Assembly (NCBI GenBank): GCA_002440905.1 | Contig: DJWA01000024.1 | Location: 4,580-55,986, forward strand | Length of the DNA stretch: 51,407 bases | Source: Candidatus Roizmanbacteria bacterium UBA6242 | GTDB taxonomy: Bacteria > Patescibacteriota > Microgenomatia > UBA1406 > GWC2-37-13 | Direction of reading: 5' to 3' | Shown here: one piece after another, positions 8,553 to 16,423 of the stretch | Layout of the letters: each line of letters starts with the position of its first letter | Numbering within the stretch: position 1 is the first letter of the stretch | Notes under the pieces: generated by a model | Database searches by the model: none | Told to the model about the DNA's origin: nothing | The model's input: only the letters and a program-made list of their open reading frames with translations | Program-made: the position numbers and the translations under genes

Positions 8553-9110
8553 ATGGATACAGTACAGGAATTCAAAACAAAAAGCCAAAAGGCCGTAGAC
8601 TTTCTTAAGGAAGATTTGAAATCCATTAGGACCGGAAGAGCCTCACCGAGCTTGATTGAGAATTTGTCGGTTGATGCTTACAACGGAACAACTCACTTAA
8701 GGCTTCTTGAAATGGCAACGATTATGACAGAAGGCCCCTCCGCATTGTCAATCGCCCCTTTTGACCCCTCGACCATCCAAGACATTGAAAAGGCTATCTT
8801 AAAGTCTCCACTAGGAATGTCACCGATAACCCAAGGCACGAGAATCATTATTAAGATCCCGCCCCTTTCGGAGGAGCAAAGAGAGAAGTTTATTAAACTG
8901 GCCGGGAGCAAAGTCGAGGAAAAGAAAGTCCAAATAAGAGCCGCTCGCGATGACGCCAGACGTGACCTTAAGGACAAATTCGAGAAAAAGGAAATTACCG
9001 AGGATGAGAAGTTTAGGATTGAGAAGGAGATTGATGCAGCTAGCTCCAAGTATATGGAAGAAATAGAAACCGTCCAAAGTAAAAAAGAAGTCGAAATCAG
9101 AGAGGTTTGA
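8553..9110 (+). CDS. frr: Ribosome recycling factor
   Basis: The protein has the normal family length of 185 residues. The typical start (KSQKAVDFLKEDLKSIRTGR) is present, followed by the SLSIAPFDPS-type central domain and the long C-terminal helices with ARDDARRDLK. It splits post-termination ribosomes together with EF-G. In most bacteria pyrH lies between tsf and frr; here the two are separated by only 2 bases, so pyrH has been lost from this position. Confidence 0.97.
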   Translation: MDTVQEFKTKSQKAVDFLKEDLKSIRTGRASPSLIENLSVDAYNGTTHLRLLEMATIMTEGPSALSIAPFDPSTIQDIEKAILKSPLGMSPITQGTRIIIKIPPLSEEQREKFIKLAGSKVEEKKVQIRAARDDARRDLKDKFEKKEITEDEKFRIEKEIDAASSKYMEEIETVQSKKEVEIREV

Positions 9111-9175
9111 CACACGAAAGCGACTCATTATTATTTTTCTTCATATATCTTCAAAAAATAGTATAAAATAATCAA

Positions 9176-10237
9176 ATGTCCATAATAGTCTTCATAATAA
9201 TATTGGCGGTTTTGATTCTCATCCACGAATTTGGCCACTTTATCGCCGCTAAAAAGCAAGGCGTCAGAGTTGACGAATTTGGATTCGGCTTGCCTCCCAG
9301 ATTATTTGGGATAAAAATTGGCGAAACGTTATACAGCATCAACCTAATTCCTCTTGGGGGATTCGTCAAACTTTACGGTGAAGAGTATCATGAAATAAAA
9401 AAGAAAACCCAGTCCCAGAGGGCTTTTATAAACAAAAAACCATGGCAAAAAGCCCTGATTATTCTCGCAGGAGTTGCAGGAAATTTTCTTTTGGGATGGT
9501 TTTTAATTTCCTTTCTATTTACCCAAGGCGTGCCCGTCCCAACCGACCGGGTGATAGTAGAAAAAGTTACAGAAAATTCTCCGGCTGCGGTCTCGGGCTT
9601 CAAACCTAAAGACGTCATTACGGAAATCAAAATAGGGGATAAGACCTATCCGATAAAACAATCGACCGATCTTATCGAACTTAGCCGCAAGTTCGCAGGC
9701 GCGAAAATGACCATGACCGTATCCAGAAGTAGCGAAATTTTAAAACTTGATGTCACTCCGAGAAAGAATCCTCCCAAAGATCAGGGACCATTAGGTGTAA
9801 CGGTCACTTCATTTGTTGAGAAAAAATTTCCCTGGTACCAAGCACCGGTATACGGACTAATTGAATCTGTGAACATAACCACAAACATCTTCCGGGAGCT
9901 TTCAAAGATTCTTTTTCAATTAGTGACTTTCCAAAAAACCGATGCCCAGATTTCCGGACCCATCGGCATCGCCCAATTCACGGCAACAGCCATAAAGTTT
10001 GGCAACAACGCCGTTTTGGAACTTATGGCCTTACTTTCTTTTAACTTGGCGATAATCAACATAATGCCATTTCCGGCCTTAGACGGCGGAAGACTCGTTT
10101 TCGTGATTTATGAATGGATAACGGGAAAACAGTCCAATAAAAACTTTGAAAAATACGTGAATTTTATAGGCTTTGTGATGCTGTTGTCTTTGGGTATTTT
10201 AATAAGCGTGCTTGACGTAATTAAACTATATAAATAA
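9176..10237 (+). CDS. rseP: Site-2 (RseP/M50) membrane zinc metalloprotease
   Basis: This 353-residue multi-pass protease cleaves within transmembrane segments. The zinc-binding HEFGH is in the first membrane helix (about 18-22). A PDZ domain follows at about 110-200 (VTENSPAAVSGFKPKDVI), and the third zinc ligand region reads NIMPFPALDGGRL (about 290-302). All catalytic residues are present. A TATAAA box ends 8 bases before the ATG, so it has its own promoter although it follows frr. The uppS-cdsA-dxr genes that usually precede it are absent. Confidence 0.92.
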   Translation: MSIIVFIIILAVLILIHEFGHFIAAKKQGVRVDEFGFGLPPRLFGIKIGETLYSINLIPLGGFVKLYGEEYHEIKKKTQSQRAFINKKPWQKALIILAGVAGNFLLGWFLISFLFTQGVPVPTDRVIVEKVTENSPAAVSGFKPKDVITEIKIGDKTYPIKQSTDLIELSRKFAGAKMTMTVSRSSEILKLDVTPRKNPPKDQGPLGVTVTSFVEKKFPWYQAPVYGLIESVNITTNIFRELSKILFQLVTFQKTDAQISGPIGIAQFTATAIKFGNNAVLELMALLSFNLAIINIMPFPALDGGRLVFVIYEWITGKQSNKNFEKYVNFIGFVMLLSLGILISVLDVIKLYK

Positions 10238-10330
10238 GTCATTTATTCAAGTTTAATTTGTCCAAATTTTAACGAAACAAAAAAGTCTTTTTTTCTTAAC
10301 GAAAATAAAAGTCTTTTGCTATAATAATTT

Positions 10331-10888
10331 ATGGATTCATCTTTTATCCCCAAATACCGGATTGTCACGATATCCGGAAAGATTGCCGTTGGAACTTCCA
10401 CTTTAGCCAAAAATTTAAATAAGATACTCGGCTGGAAACACATCAATGTCGGCGCCATGCAGAGGGAATTTGACCGAAAGCAGGGAATAAATGAAAATAA
10501 ACAAGGAGCTGCTTCAAGATCAGATGACCACGAAAGAAATATGGAAGCGATGACCATGGACATGCTTAAGAACAAATCTAACATTATCTATGAGGCTTGG
10601 TTGTCCGGATTTGTTGCGCGCGAGGTCAAGGGTGTCCTCAAGGTTCTTTTAGTGTGTTCCCACGACGATATTAGAGTGGATCGGGTCGTCAACCGCGATG
10701 GGTTATCGGTTGATGAAGCCAAGGCCTGGATGAAACAGAGGGAAGAGGAAAACATAAAAAAGTGGCAGAAGCTTTACGGAAATTTTGACTTTTGGGACAG
10801 CAAATTCTACGACCTGGTTATCGACACCTATCAAACCGGACCCATGGAAACCATGGGTAAGGTTCTTGACAAACTGGGAAAAAAATAA
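10331..10888 (+). CDS. Cytidylate-kinase-like P-loop protein, atypical Walker A
   Basis: This 185-residue protein resembles the archaeal-type CMP kinase family: an N-terminal P-loop, then INVGAMQREF (NMP-binding helix region), YEAWLSG and a lid region around RVVNRDGL. The Walker A reads GKIAVGTST, with Thr where the invariant Lys is expected; some cytidylate-kinase-like families also lack this Lys. It may therefore be a divergent kinase, or a nucleotide-binding protein with altered activity. The start is set by a TATAAT box 5 bases upstream of the ATG. A paralogue follows 1 base after its stop. Confidence 0.7.
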   Translation: MDSSFIPKYRIVTISGKIAVGTSTLAKNLNKILGWKHINVGAMQREFDRKQGINENKQGAASRSDDHERNMEAMTMDMLKNKSNIIYEAWLSGFVAREVKGVLKVLLVCSHDDIRVDRVVNRDGLSVDEAKAWMKQREEENIKKWQKLYGNFDFWDSKFYDLVIDTYQTGPMETMGKVLDKLGKK

Positions 10889-10889
10889 A

Positions 10890-11423
10890 ATGAAGTATTC
10901 AAAAATTACGATTTCTGGAAAGATCTGTACCGGTAAAACAACTCTTCTTAAGAATCTTGAAAAAAAACTCAAATGGCCGACCTTCAAAACCGGACAATTG
11001 TTCAGAGACTATGTTGCCCGCCACGGACTAAATCTTGAAGGGGCCGAGGAACAGAATGAAAGGCTAACCAAAGAAGTTGACAACAGCGTGCGCGATATGC
11101 TCCACGAAAACGATAAGAATCTGATCGTCGACGGCTGGATGTCGGGAATATCGGCCAATCAAAGAAAAGACGTTTTAAAGGTCTTATTGGATTGCGGAGA
11201 TGATATTAGATATAAAAGATTTGCCAAAAGGGAGAAGCTAACTTATAAAGAAGCCAAAGAAAAAGTCGACGAGCGACAAGGGAGTTGGTTTGGAAAAATC
11301 GAAAAAATTCATAAAATAGACGCAAAGGAGTTTACAAAAAAAGAAAACTACAACTTAGTCATTGATACTTCCTACATAACTCCATACGCCGTGATGAAAC
11401 GGGTTTTGGATGCTCTGAAGTGA
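10890..11423 (+). CDS. Cytidylate-kinase-like P-loop kinase, canonical Walker A
   Basis: This is the second member of the tandem pair, with 177 residues. Its P-loop GKICTGKTT is canonical. TFKTGQLFRDYV and VDGWMSG align with the same positions of the upstream protein, as do the R.AKRE.L lid and the VIDTSYITP end. It probably phosphorylates a pyrimidine nucleoside monophosphate, but the substrate is not proven by sequence. The ATG at 10890 starts 1 base after the upstream stop; the longer open frame runs through the end of the first gene and is rejected. It could partly cover the role of pyrH, which is missing from this cluster. Confidence 0.75.
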   Translation: MKYSKITISGKICTGKTTLLKNLEKKLKWPTFKTGQLFRDYVARHGLNLEGAEEQNERLTKEVDNSVRDMLHENDKNLIVDGWMSGISANQRKDVLKVLLDCGDDIRYKRFAKREKLTYKEAKEKVDERQGSWFGKIEKIHKIDAKEFTKKENYNLVIDTSYITPYAVMKRVLDALK

Positions 11424-11432
11424 ATGTTAAAA

Positions 11433-11460
11433 TTGACAAACCGCATTTTTCTGTTAACAT
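11433..11460 (+). promoter_or_regulatory. Promoter of the proS T-box leader
   Basis: TTGACA (11433-11438) and TAACAT (11455-11460) with a 16-base spacer precede the proS leader. The predicted transcription start near 11467 gives an untranslated leader of about 220 bases, unlike most genes in this window. Confidence 0.55.
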
Positions 11461-11480
11461 TTAACTTAATTAGCAAAAAA

Positions 11481-11671
11481 AGCGCTATTAGTTTGGCTCC
11501 CACCAAACGAGCTGACTGTCAAAAGCAGTACGGAAGCTCAACCGTAAAATCGAGACGCTGTAACATGCAGCTAAAAAGGCCGTAACGGCGACGTTATGGT
11601 AAACCAAGGTGGTAACACGAGAGACCTCGTCCTTGTCAGTCAATCTTTGATTGATAAGGGCGAGGTTTTTT
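11481..11671 (+). promoter_or_regulatory. T-box riboswitch controlling proS
   Basis: The 3' part is a clear T-box. Helix CAAGG (11605-11609) with CCTTG (11631-11635) and helix ACGAG (11617-11621) with CTCGT (11626-11630) flank a 7-base bulge TGGTAAC (11610-11616), close to the canonical UGGNACC. The competing terminator pairs 11625-11638 with 11652-11665 and ends in a T-run at 11666-11671. The UGG of the bulge can pair with the CCA end of uncharged tRNA. The variable base is U, which pairs with an A discriminator, as in the tRNA-Pro of this window. The specifier is not certain. One candidate is the loop CTCCCA of a 6-bp hairpin at 11491-11508 (GTTTGG/CCAAAC), containing the Pro codons CCC and CCA. 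Confidence 0.88.
11625..11671 (+). terminator. Regulated terminator of the proS T-box
   Basis: A stem of about 14 pairs (11625-11638 with 11652-11665, including G-U pairs) is followed by six T. Its 5' arm contains the CTCGTCCTTG segment also needed for the antiterminator, so the two structures exclude each other. Confidence 0.85.
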
Positions 11672-11690
11672 AGTTATATTATATTTACAT

Positions 11691-13403
11691 ATGCTTTACT
11701 CAAAACTTTTCGGAAAAGCCAAGAAGGCAGGCAAGGTCTACAATTCGGTCAACGCCACCCTATTACAAAAAGGTGGTTTCATCGACCAGGTGATGGCCGG
11801 AACTTACACCTATCTGACGCTCGGGACCAAGGTGTTAAACAAAATCGAAAATATCGTCCGAGAGGAAATGGATAATATCGGCTGCGAGGTTATTATGCCG
11901 TCCCTTACTCCATTTGAGAACTGGAATACTACCGGCCGACTCGAGACGGTTGATATTCTTATGAAAACAACCCCGGCCAACGTTTTTGCCAAGGCCAAAA
12001 ACGACACCGAATATGTCCTGAATCCCACCCACGAGGAGGTCGTCACTCCGCTGGCCCAAAAATTTGTAACAAGTTACAAGGACTTTCCTTTCGCCCTTTA
12101 CCAAATTCAAACCAAATTTCGTAACGAACCTCGGGTTAAGTCCGGACTACTTAGAGGACGAGAGTTCCGCATGAAAGATCTTTACAGTTTCCATACCTCG
12201 GTTGAAGACTTAAAAAGCTATTACGAAGAATCCAAGAAAGTTTACTTGAAAATCTTTGAAAGATTGGGGATAGGCGCCGACACCGTGATCGCCCTGGCGT
12301 CAGGAGGATCTTTCACTTCGGACTATTCTCATGAATTCCAAACTATATGCGAGACCGGTGAAGACACGCTTTTTTTGGACAAATCGACCAACACCTATTT
12401 CAACAAGGAGGTCGCTCCGTCTAAAGCTCCAAAGATCAAGGACAACGACCTTAAAATGAAGGATCGCGAGGATGTTGAGGGAAAAGGAATAGTCGGCGTG
12501 ACGGAACTCGCCGAATTTCTTAAAATACCCGTTGAAAAAACTACCAAGACTTTGATTTACGAAACCGACGACGGTCGAATTATTGCCGCAGCCGTACGAG
12601 GGGGGTATGATGTCAATGAAGATAAGCTTAGAAAAGTCGTTGGTTGTAAAGCCATCAAATTGGCAACACCGGAAATGGTTGAAAAGGCTACCGGCGCCAA
12701 AGTGGGTTACGCGGGAATTCTAAACCTTAAAAAGGAAGTAGAGGTTTATTATGACGAATCACTGGAGGATCGACTGAACTTTGAAACCGGCGCCAATAAA
12801 ACGAATTTCCACAGTATAAACGTAAATTTCGGAAGGGATATTCCTATGCCGAATAAATTCTACGACATAAAAGTCGCCAAAAAAGGCGATCTTAACCCTG
12901 AGACAGGTTTGGAATACGAAGTCTTCAAAGCTTCTGAAGTAGGAAACATTTTTCCTCTATATACCAAGTTTGCCGAGGCCTTCGGTTACAAGTTTGTCGA
13001 CCGTGACGGACAGGAGAAGCCAATTTATATGGGATGCTACGGGATAGGAACATCAAGAATAATGGGAATAATTGTCGAAAAATATCATGACGACAGAGGC
13101 ATAATCTGGCCTAAGGAAGTCGCCCCATATCAAGTGCATCTTATTGGCTTGGACCTTAAGGACGAAAGCATAAGGCAAAAAGCCCACGATCTATATGAGA
13201 CCTTGATGAAAAGAAAAATCGAGGTACTGTTTGACGACCGCGAAGACGCATCGGCCGGAGAAAAATTTGGGGACTGTGACATAATAGGAATTCCTGTAAG
13301 GCTTGTAATATCTAAAAGGACCGGCGACAAAATCGAGTACAAGAAAAGAAGTAGCGCGGATACAAAACTTATAAGCGCTGATGAGATACCGAACCTATTG
13401 TGA
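11691..13403 (+). CDS. proS: Prolyl-tRNA synthetase
   Basis: This 570-residue class II synthetase is of the bacterial type. Motif 2 is FRNEPRVKSGLLRGREFRMK. A YbaK-like editing insertion (about 240-380, with KTLIY, GGYDVNEDKL and VGYAG) removes mischarged Ala-tRNA-Pro. Motif 3 lies around MGCYGIGTSRIMG, followed by the anticodon-binding domain (VHLIGLDLKD to the end). Expression is predicted to be controlled by the T-box leader. Its 3' end overlaps the convergent GT-C gene by 9 bases. Confidence 0.96.
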   Translation: MLYSKLFGKAKKAGKVYNSVNATLLQKGGFIDQVMAGTYTYLTLGTKVLNKIENIVREEMDNIGCEVIMPSLTPFENWNTTGRLETVDILMKTTPANVFAKAKNDTEYVLNPTHEEVVTPLAQKFVTSYKDFPFALYQIQTKFRNEPRVKSGLLRGREFRMKDLYSFHTSVEDLKSYYEESKKVYLKIFERLGIGADTVIALASGGSFTSDYSHEFQTICETGEDTLFLDKSTNTYFNKEVAPSKAPKIKDNDLKMKDREDVEGKGIVGVTELAEFLKIPVEKTTKTLIYETDDGRIIAAAVRGGYDVNEDKLRKVVGCKAIKLATPEMVEKATGAKVGYAGILNLKKEVEVYYDESLEDRLNFETGANKTNFHSINVNFGRDIPMPNKFYDIKVAKKGDLNPETGLEYEVFKASEVGNIFPLYTKFAEAFGYKFVDRDGQEKPIYMGCYGIGTSRIMGIIVEKYHDDRGIIWPKEVAPYQVHLIGLDLKDESIRQKAHDLYETLMKRKIEVLFDDREDASAGEKFGDCDIIGIPVRLVISKRTGDKIEYKKRSSADTKLISADEIPNLL

Positions 13404-14900
13404 CTTGTCTACCTTGATCACGTAGTTTAAGGGTACGGAATCACGTTTGACTATGTGTAAAATCTCACCCGGTATCTTTTTGTATTCGTTCCCCCGCGCC
13501 AGACAGACGGCATAATCGGCCTCATTTACTTTGTAGGCAACTGACATGTCGTAAGTGAAATAATTAAGAATACTCAAGGAAGTGCTGCAGGTGTATATTG
13601 AATATTTTTTTCCGTCTACAAGTTCATTCTCCTTTAACCATTCTATACTTTCTTTGAAAGACGCGTTCCAATAATCAATTTCAAAATACTTGTATGCCCC
13701 TTTTACGCCACCAACAAATTCGTTGAAATATACATAAGTGTATGGGAATAGTCTTACCTGGGCAACGACGACTAGGAGACAGTTGACGAGTACAAAAATA
13801 TATATGGGTTTCTTTATCTTTTCAAATCCTGGCCTGGAAATTTCAATAACGAATATGGCCGCCAACATGGAAAAGAAGGGTATAAGGAATAGAAAATGTC
13901 TGACTCCGTCGTAAACTATCGGCCTCATTACAAAATACATACCCAAATTCAGTACGAGAGCACCAACCGACAAAAGATAGATGTCGTTTTTCAAAAACCT
14001 TTTAAACATTACTAGACTGGCAACCGTTCCCGCAATAATAAATACAGGGAGACTTACTAGAAACCATATAGGAATATAAAAAGGCGTCAGTGCGGTACTA
14101 TGGTAATCTCTACCCAGGAAAAATATATTCCTCATCCAGGGAAACTGTTTGGAAACGTTTAAGACGTCAAGAAAATTCTTGAAGTAATTGCTGGCGATAT
14201 ACGGCCAGGTAAGGAGGACTACCATATTTGAAGTCATAAAAACCATAAAGATAAAAAGAGATTCGTTAATGAAAAACTTCATGAAACCGCTATTTTTGTC
14301 CCTTTTCAAAAAATCGTAAACGAATAAAAGTATGTATAGGCTAAAACCCAGCGACCTTGTGGTTTGGGCAAGTCCAAATAATATTCCCAACAAAAGGACT
14401 CGCAAAAGAGGACTCTTAAAAGAGTGGGTCAAAAAAATGAGAGAGGTGCTTATGAAGTAGAAGACGGCAAACGGCATATCTTTAGGATTGGCGGGTAAGT
14501 CCCCAAAAAACCTCGGACTCAAGGCGATAAATAGAGGTCCCAAAATTGCCGCCCAGGTGTTTTTATATTTTTTGTACAGGAATATATAGGCAAAAATGAA
14601 AATGGAGGAAGCGAAAATCAGGTTCTCGAGATGATATATGTCATAGGATTTGTCTTTATTGAAAGCATAAAGGGTCATCGCATAGGTGTTGTTATAGGTC
14701 GGCCAAACATCGTCCTTGGACTTACGAATTATAAGGTTGGGATCTGATGAACGGTTGGGGTCAATCAAATGCTGGTAAAGCATTTTTCCCCTTTCGTATA
14801 CCGCCTGCTCGTCCCAAGTAATACCAAAGCTTCTATAGGAAAATAGGACATATACGAAGTATGTGAAGAGGAATATTATCAGGCCAATGTGTTTTTTCAT
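13395..14900 (-). CDS. GT-C family membrane glycosyltransferase-like protein
   Basis: This 501-residue polytopic membrane protein has about ten or more hydrophobic helices. Directly after the first helix is GITWDEQAVYERG; an acidic pair in the first outer loop is the hallmark of GT-C enzymes such as the PMT/ArnT/GT39 families, which use lipid-linked sugars. A soluble C-terminal part of about 90 residues follows the last helix. The acceptor is unknown, but protein or surface-glycan glycosylation is likely. It is monocistronic, convergent with proS and divergent from the DHH-like gene. Confidence 0.65.
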   Translation of the reverse strand: MKKHIGLIIFLFTYFVYVLFSYRSFGITWDEQAVYERGKMLYQHLIDPNRSSDPNLIIRKSKDDVWPTYNNTYAMTLYAFNKDKSYDIYHLENLIFASSIFIFAYIFLYKKYKNTWAAILGPLFIALSPRFFGDLPANPKDMPFAVFYFISTSLIFLTHSFKSPLLRVLLLGILFGLAQTTRSLGFSLYILLFVYDFLKRDKNSGFMKFFINESLFIFMVFMTSNMVVLLTWPYIASNYFKNFLDVLNVSKQFPWMRNIFFLGRDYHSTALTPFYIPIWFLVSLPVFIIAGTVASLVMFKRFLKNDIYLLSVGALVLNLGMYFVMRPIVYDGVRHFLFLIPFFSMLAAIFVIEISRPGFEKIKKPIYIFVLVNCLLVVVAQVRLFPYTYVYFNEFVGGVKGAYKYFEIDYWNASFKESIEWLKENELVDGKKYSIYTCSTSLSILNYFTYDMSVAYKVNEADYAVCLARGNEYKKIPGEILHIVKRDSVPLNYVIKVDKSQ

Positions 14901-14988
14901 GATAAAGAGTACCTAAAACCGTATTATATCAAAAACCGGACCAACGTCGACGAAACACGACCCTTCCAATTTGATATAATTACAGTCC

Positions 14989-15825
14989 ATGAAAACGGTA
15001 GTTTCCCACATGTCCCCGGACATCGATTCGATAACGTCTGTATGGCTCATACGTAAATTCCTCCCTGGTTGGGGAGACGCGGAAATGAAGTTCGTCCCCG
15101 CCGGATCAACTCTTGACGCAAAACCCGTTGATTCTGATCCAGAAGTTTTACACGTTGACACCGGTTTTGGGCGTTTTGACCATCATCAATCCTCAGAACA
15201 TACGTCAGCGTCTGAACTCGTTTTCAAACACCTTAGGAGCGAAAACATACTCAAGGAAAGACAGGTTTTAGCGTTGGAAAAAATGATCAAAGAAGTGACC
15301 GGTTTTGATCATTTCGGTGAAGTGTTTTTTCCCGACCCGTCATCTGACCACTACGAATTTATGATCCATAAAATAATCGAGGGAGGTCTTAAGTCGATCC
15401 TCAAGGACGATCTCTTAATTACCCAATCGGTTTTTCCGTTTTTGGACGCTCTCATGAACATCTTTATGAAAAAAAACCAGGCGGTCGAGGAGATAAAAAA
15501 AGGTTTTGTTTTTACATCTCATTGGGGTAAAACCCTCATTATGGAAACGAGAAACGAAGAAACGGCGAAGCTGGCCATGAAAATGGGTTACACTATGGTC
15601 GTCAAGAAAGATCCGGACCGGGGCAATGTCAGGATCAAGTCAATACCGGGAAAAAAATACGACCTCAATCCACTGTACGAAAAAATCTTAAAAGCCGACA
15701 AAGTTGGGACTTGGTTTATGCACGCGTCGGGTAATATGCTTCTCAATTCCTCGTCCAAAAATCCCAACTTCGTAGCCACTAATCTTACGGTCAAAAGACT
15801 CATTGAAATAATCAAGGGTATTTAA
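14989..15825 (+). CDS. DHH/MYG1-like predicted metal-dependent phosphoesterase
   Basis: The protein has 278 residues. The N-terminal SHMSPDIDSITSVWLI resembles the HxxPDxD metal site of DHH phosphoesterases. HVDTGFGRFDHHQ (about 55-67) resembles the D...DHH site and also the FDHHQ motif of MYG1-type exonucleases. No separate DHHA1 domain is obvious; the C-terminal part (about 170-278) is a small alpha/beta region ending in LTVKRLIEIIKGI. The likely role is hydrolysis of a phosphodiester or small nucleotide, with unknown substrate. A TATAAT box ends 8 bases before the ATG. Confidence 0.6.
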   Translation: MKTVVSHMSPDIDSITSVWLIRKFLPGWGDAEMKFVPAGSTLDAKPVDSDPEVLHVDTGFGRFDHHQSSEHTSASELVFKHLRSENILKERQVLALEKMIKEVTGFDHFGEVFFPDPSSDHYEFMIHKIIEGGLKSILKDDLLITQSVFPFLDALMNIFMKKNQAVEEIKKGFVFTSHWGKTLIMETRNEETAKLAMKMGYTMVVKKDPDRGNVRIKSIPGKKYDLNPLYEKILKADKVGTWFMHASGNMLLNSSSKNPNFVATNLTVKRLIEIIKGI

Positions 15826-15833
15826 TAAAATTG

Positions 15834-15879
15834 ATATAGTTTTAAATTTCTCTATTTAGAGAGGGGGCGCAATTAATTT
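15834..15879 (+). promoter_or_regulatory. rpsU leader: -10 box, small hairpin and purine-rich site
   Basis: A TATAGT box near 15836 is followed by a short leader with a CTCTA/TAGAG hairpin and then GAGAGGGGGCG, a possible but distant Shine-Dalgarno-like stretch. It is one of the few genes here with a real 5' leader, which could serve feedback by S21, but this is speculative. Confidence 0.35.
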
Positions 15880-16077
15880 ATGGTGGTTATTACCAAAAGA
15901 AAAGGAGAATCCAAAGACAGCATGTTCCGCAAATTCAGCAAGACTTTTATTGACGAGGATATTGTCATGACAATCAAAAAAAGACAATTTTATAAGAAGC
16001 CGTCCTTAAAAAGGAAAGAGGAAGAAAAGGAAAGAATGGTAAAAAGATCAAGGAATCGCAGATTCAGAAGAATATGA
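15880..16077 (+). CDS. rpsU: 30S ribosomal protein S21
   Basis: This is a 65-residue, very basic protein. It starts VVITKRKGESKDSMFRKFSK, matching the S21 pattern (R.GE..D...RRFKR), and ends in an Arg/Lys-rich helix (KERMVKRSRNRRFRRI). It sits near the anti-Shine-Dalgarno end of 16S rRNA in the 30S platform. Its TGA overlaps the ATG of ybeY (ATGA), so the two are translationally coupled. Confidence 0.88.
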   Translation: MVVITKRKGESKDSMFRKFSKTFIDEDIVMTIKKRQFYKKPSLKRKEEEKERMVKRSRNRRFRRI

Positions 16078-16421
16078 TCAATATTATTTCTTCATCCCGT
16101 TACCGGATAAACAGAAAAAGACTGAAGACGAAGACTGAGGAAATCCTGAAAACTCTCGGGGTCCCGGAAAACGAGACCCTCAATATTGTTTTTGTGGGAA
16201 AAAACAAGATGCGGGAAGTCGCCAAGACCTACAAAAACGAGGACGTCGCCCTTCCTGTTTTATCCTTTGCCTATAAGCAAACCGTCGACGACGAGCCGAT
16301 AATCGGCGAAGTATTTATCTGCTATCCTCAATCGGTATTGCTTGCGGCAGAACGCAACCGTAAAGTTGAGGAGACATTGCTCACCCTTATTAAACACGGG
16401 GTGGAAAATCTTTTGAAATAA
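16074..16421 (+). CDS. ybeY: YbeY-like endoribonuclease, truncated before the zinc site
   Basis: This 115-residue protein follows the YbeY fold order (LNIVFVGKNKMREVAKTYK, VLSFAY, IGEVFICYPQ). It stops at LIKHGVENLLK, where complete YbeY proteins read HGxLHLLGYDH. Only the first of the three zinc-binding histidines is left; the second is replaced and the third lies beyond the stop. No frame downstream encodes the missing GYDH, and dnaX starts 2 bases after the stop, so this is not a simple sequencing frameshift. YbeY normally acts in 16S rRNA 3' maturation; this copy may have lost catalysis or use other ligands. Confidence 0.75.
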   Translation: MINIISSSRYRINRKRLKTKTEEILKTLGVPENETLNIVFVGKNKMREVAKTYKNEDVALPVLSFAYKQTVDDEPIIGEVFICYPQSVLLAAERNRKVEETLLTLIKHGVENLLK

Positions 16422-16423
16422 AT

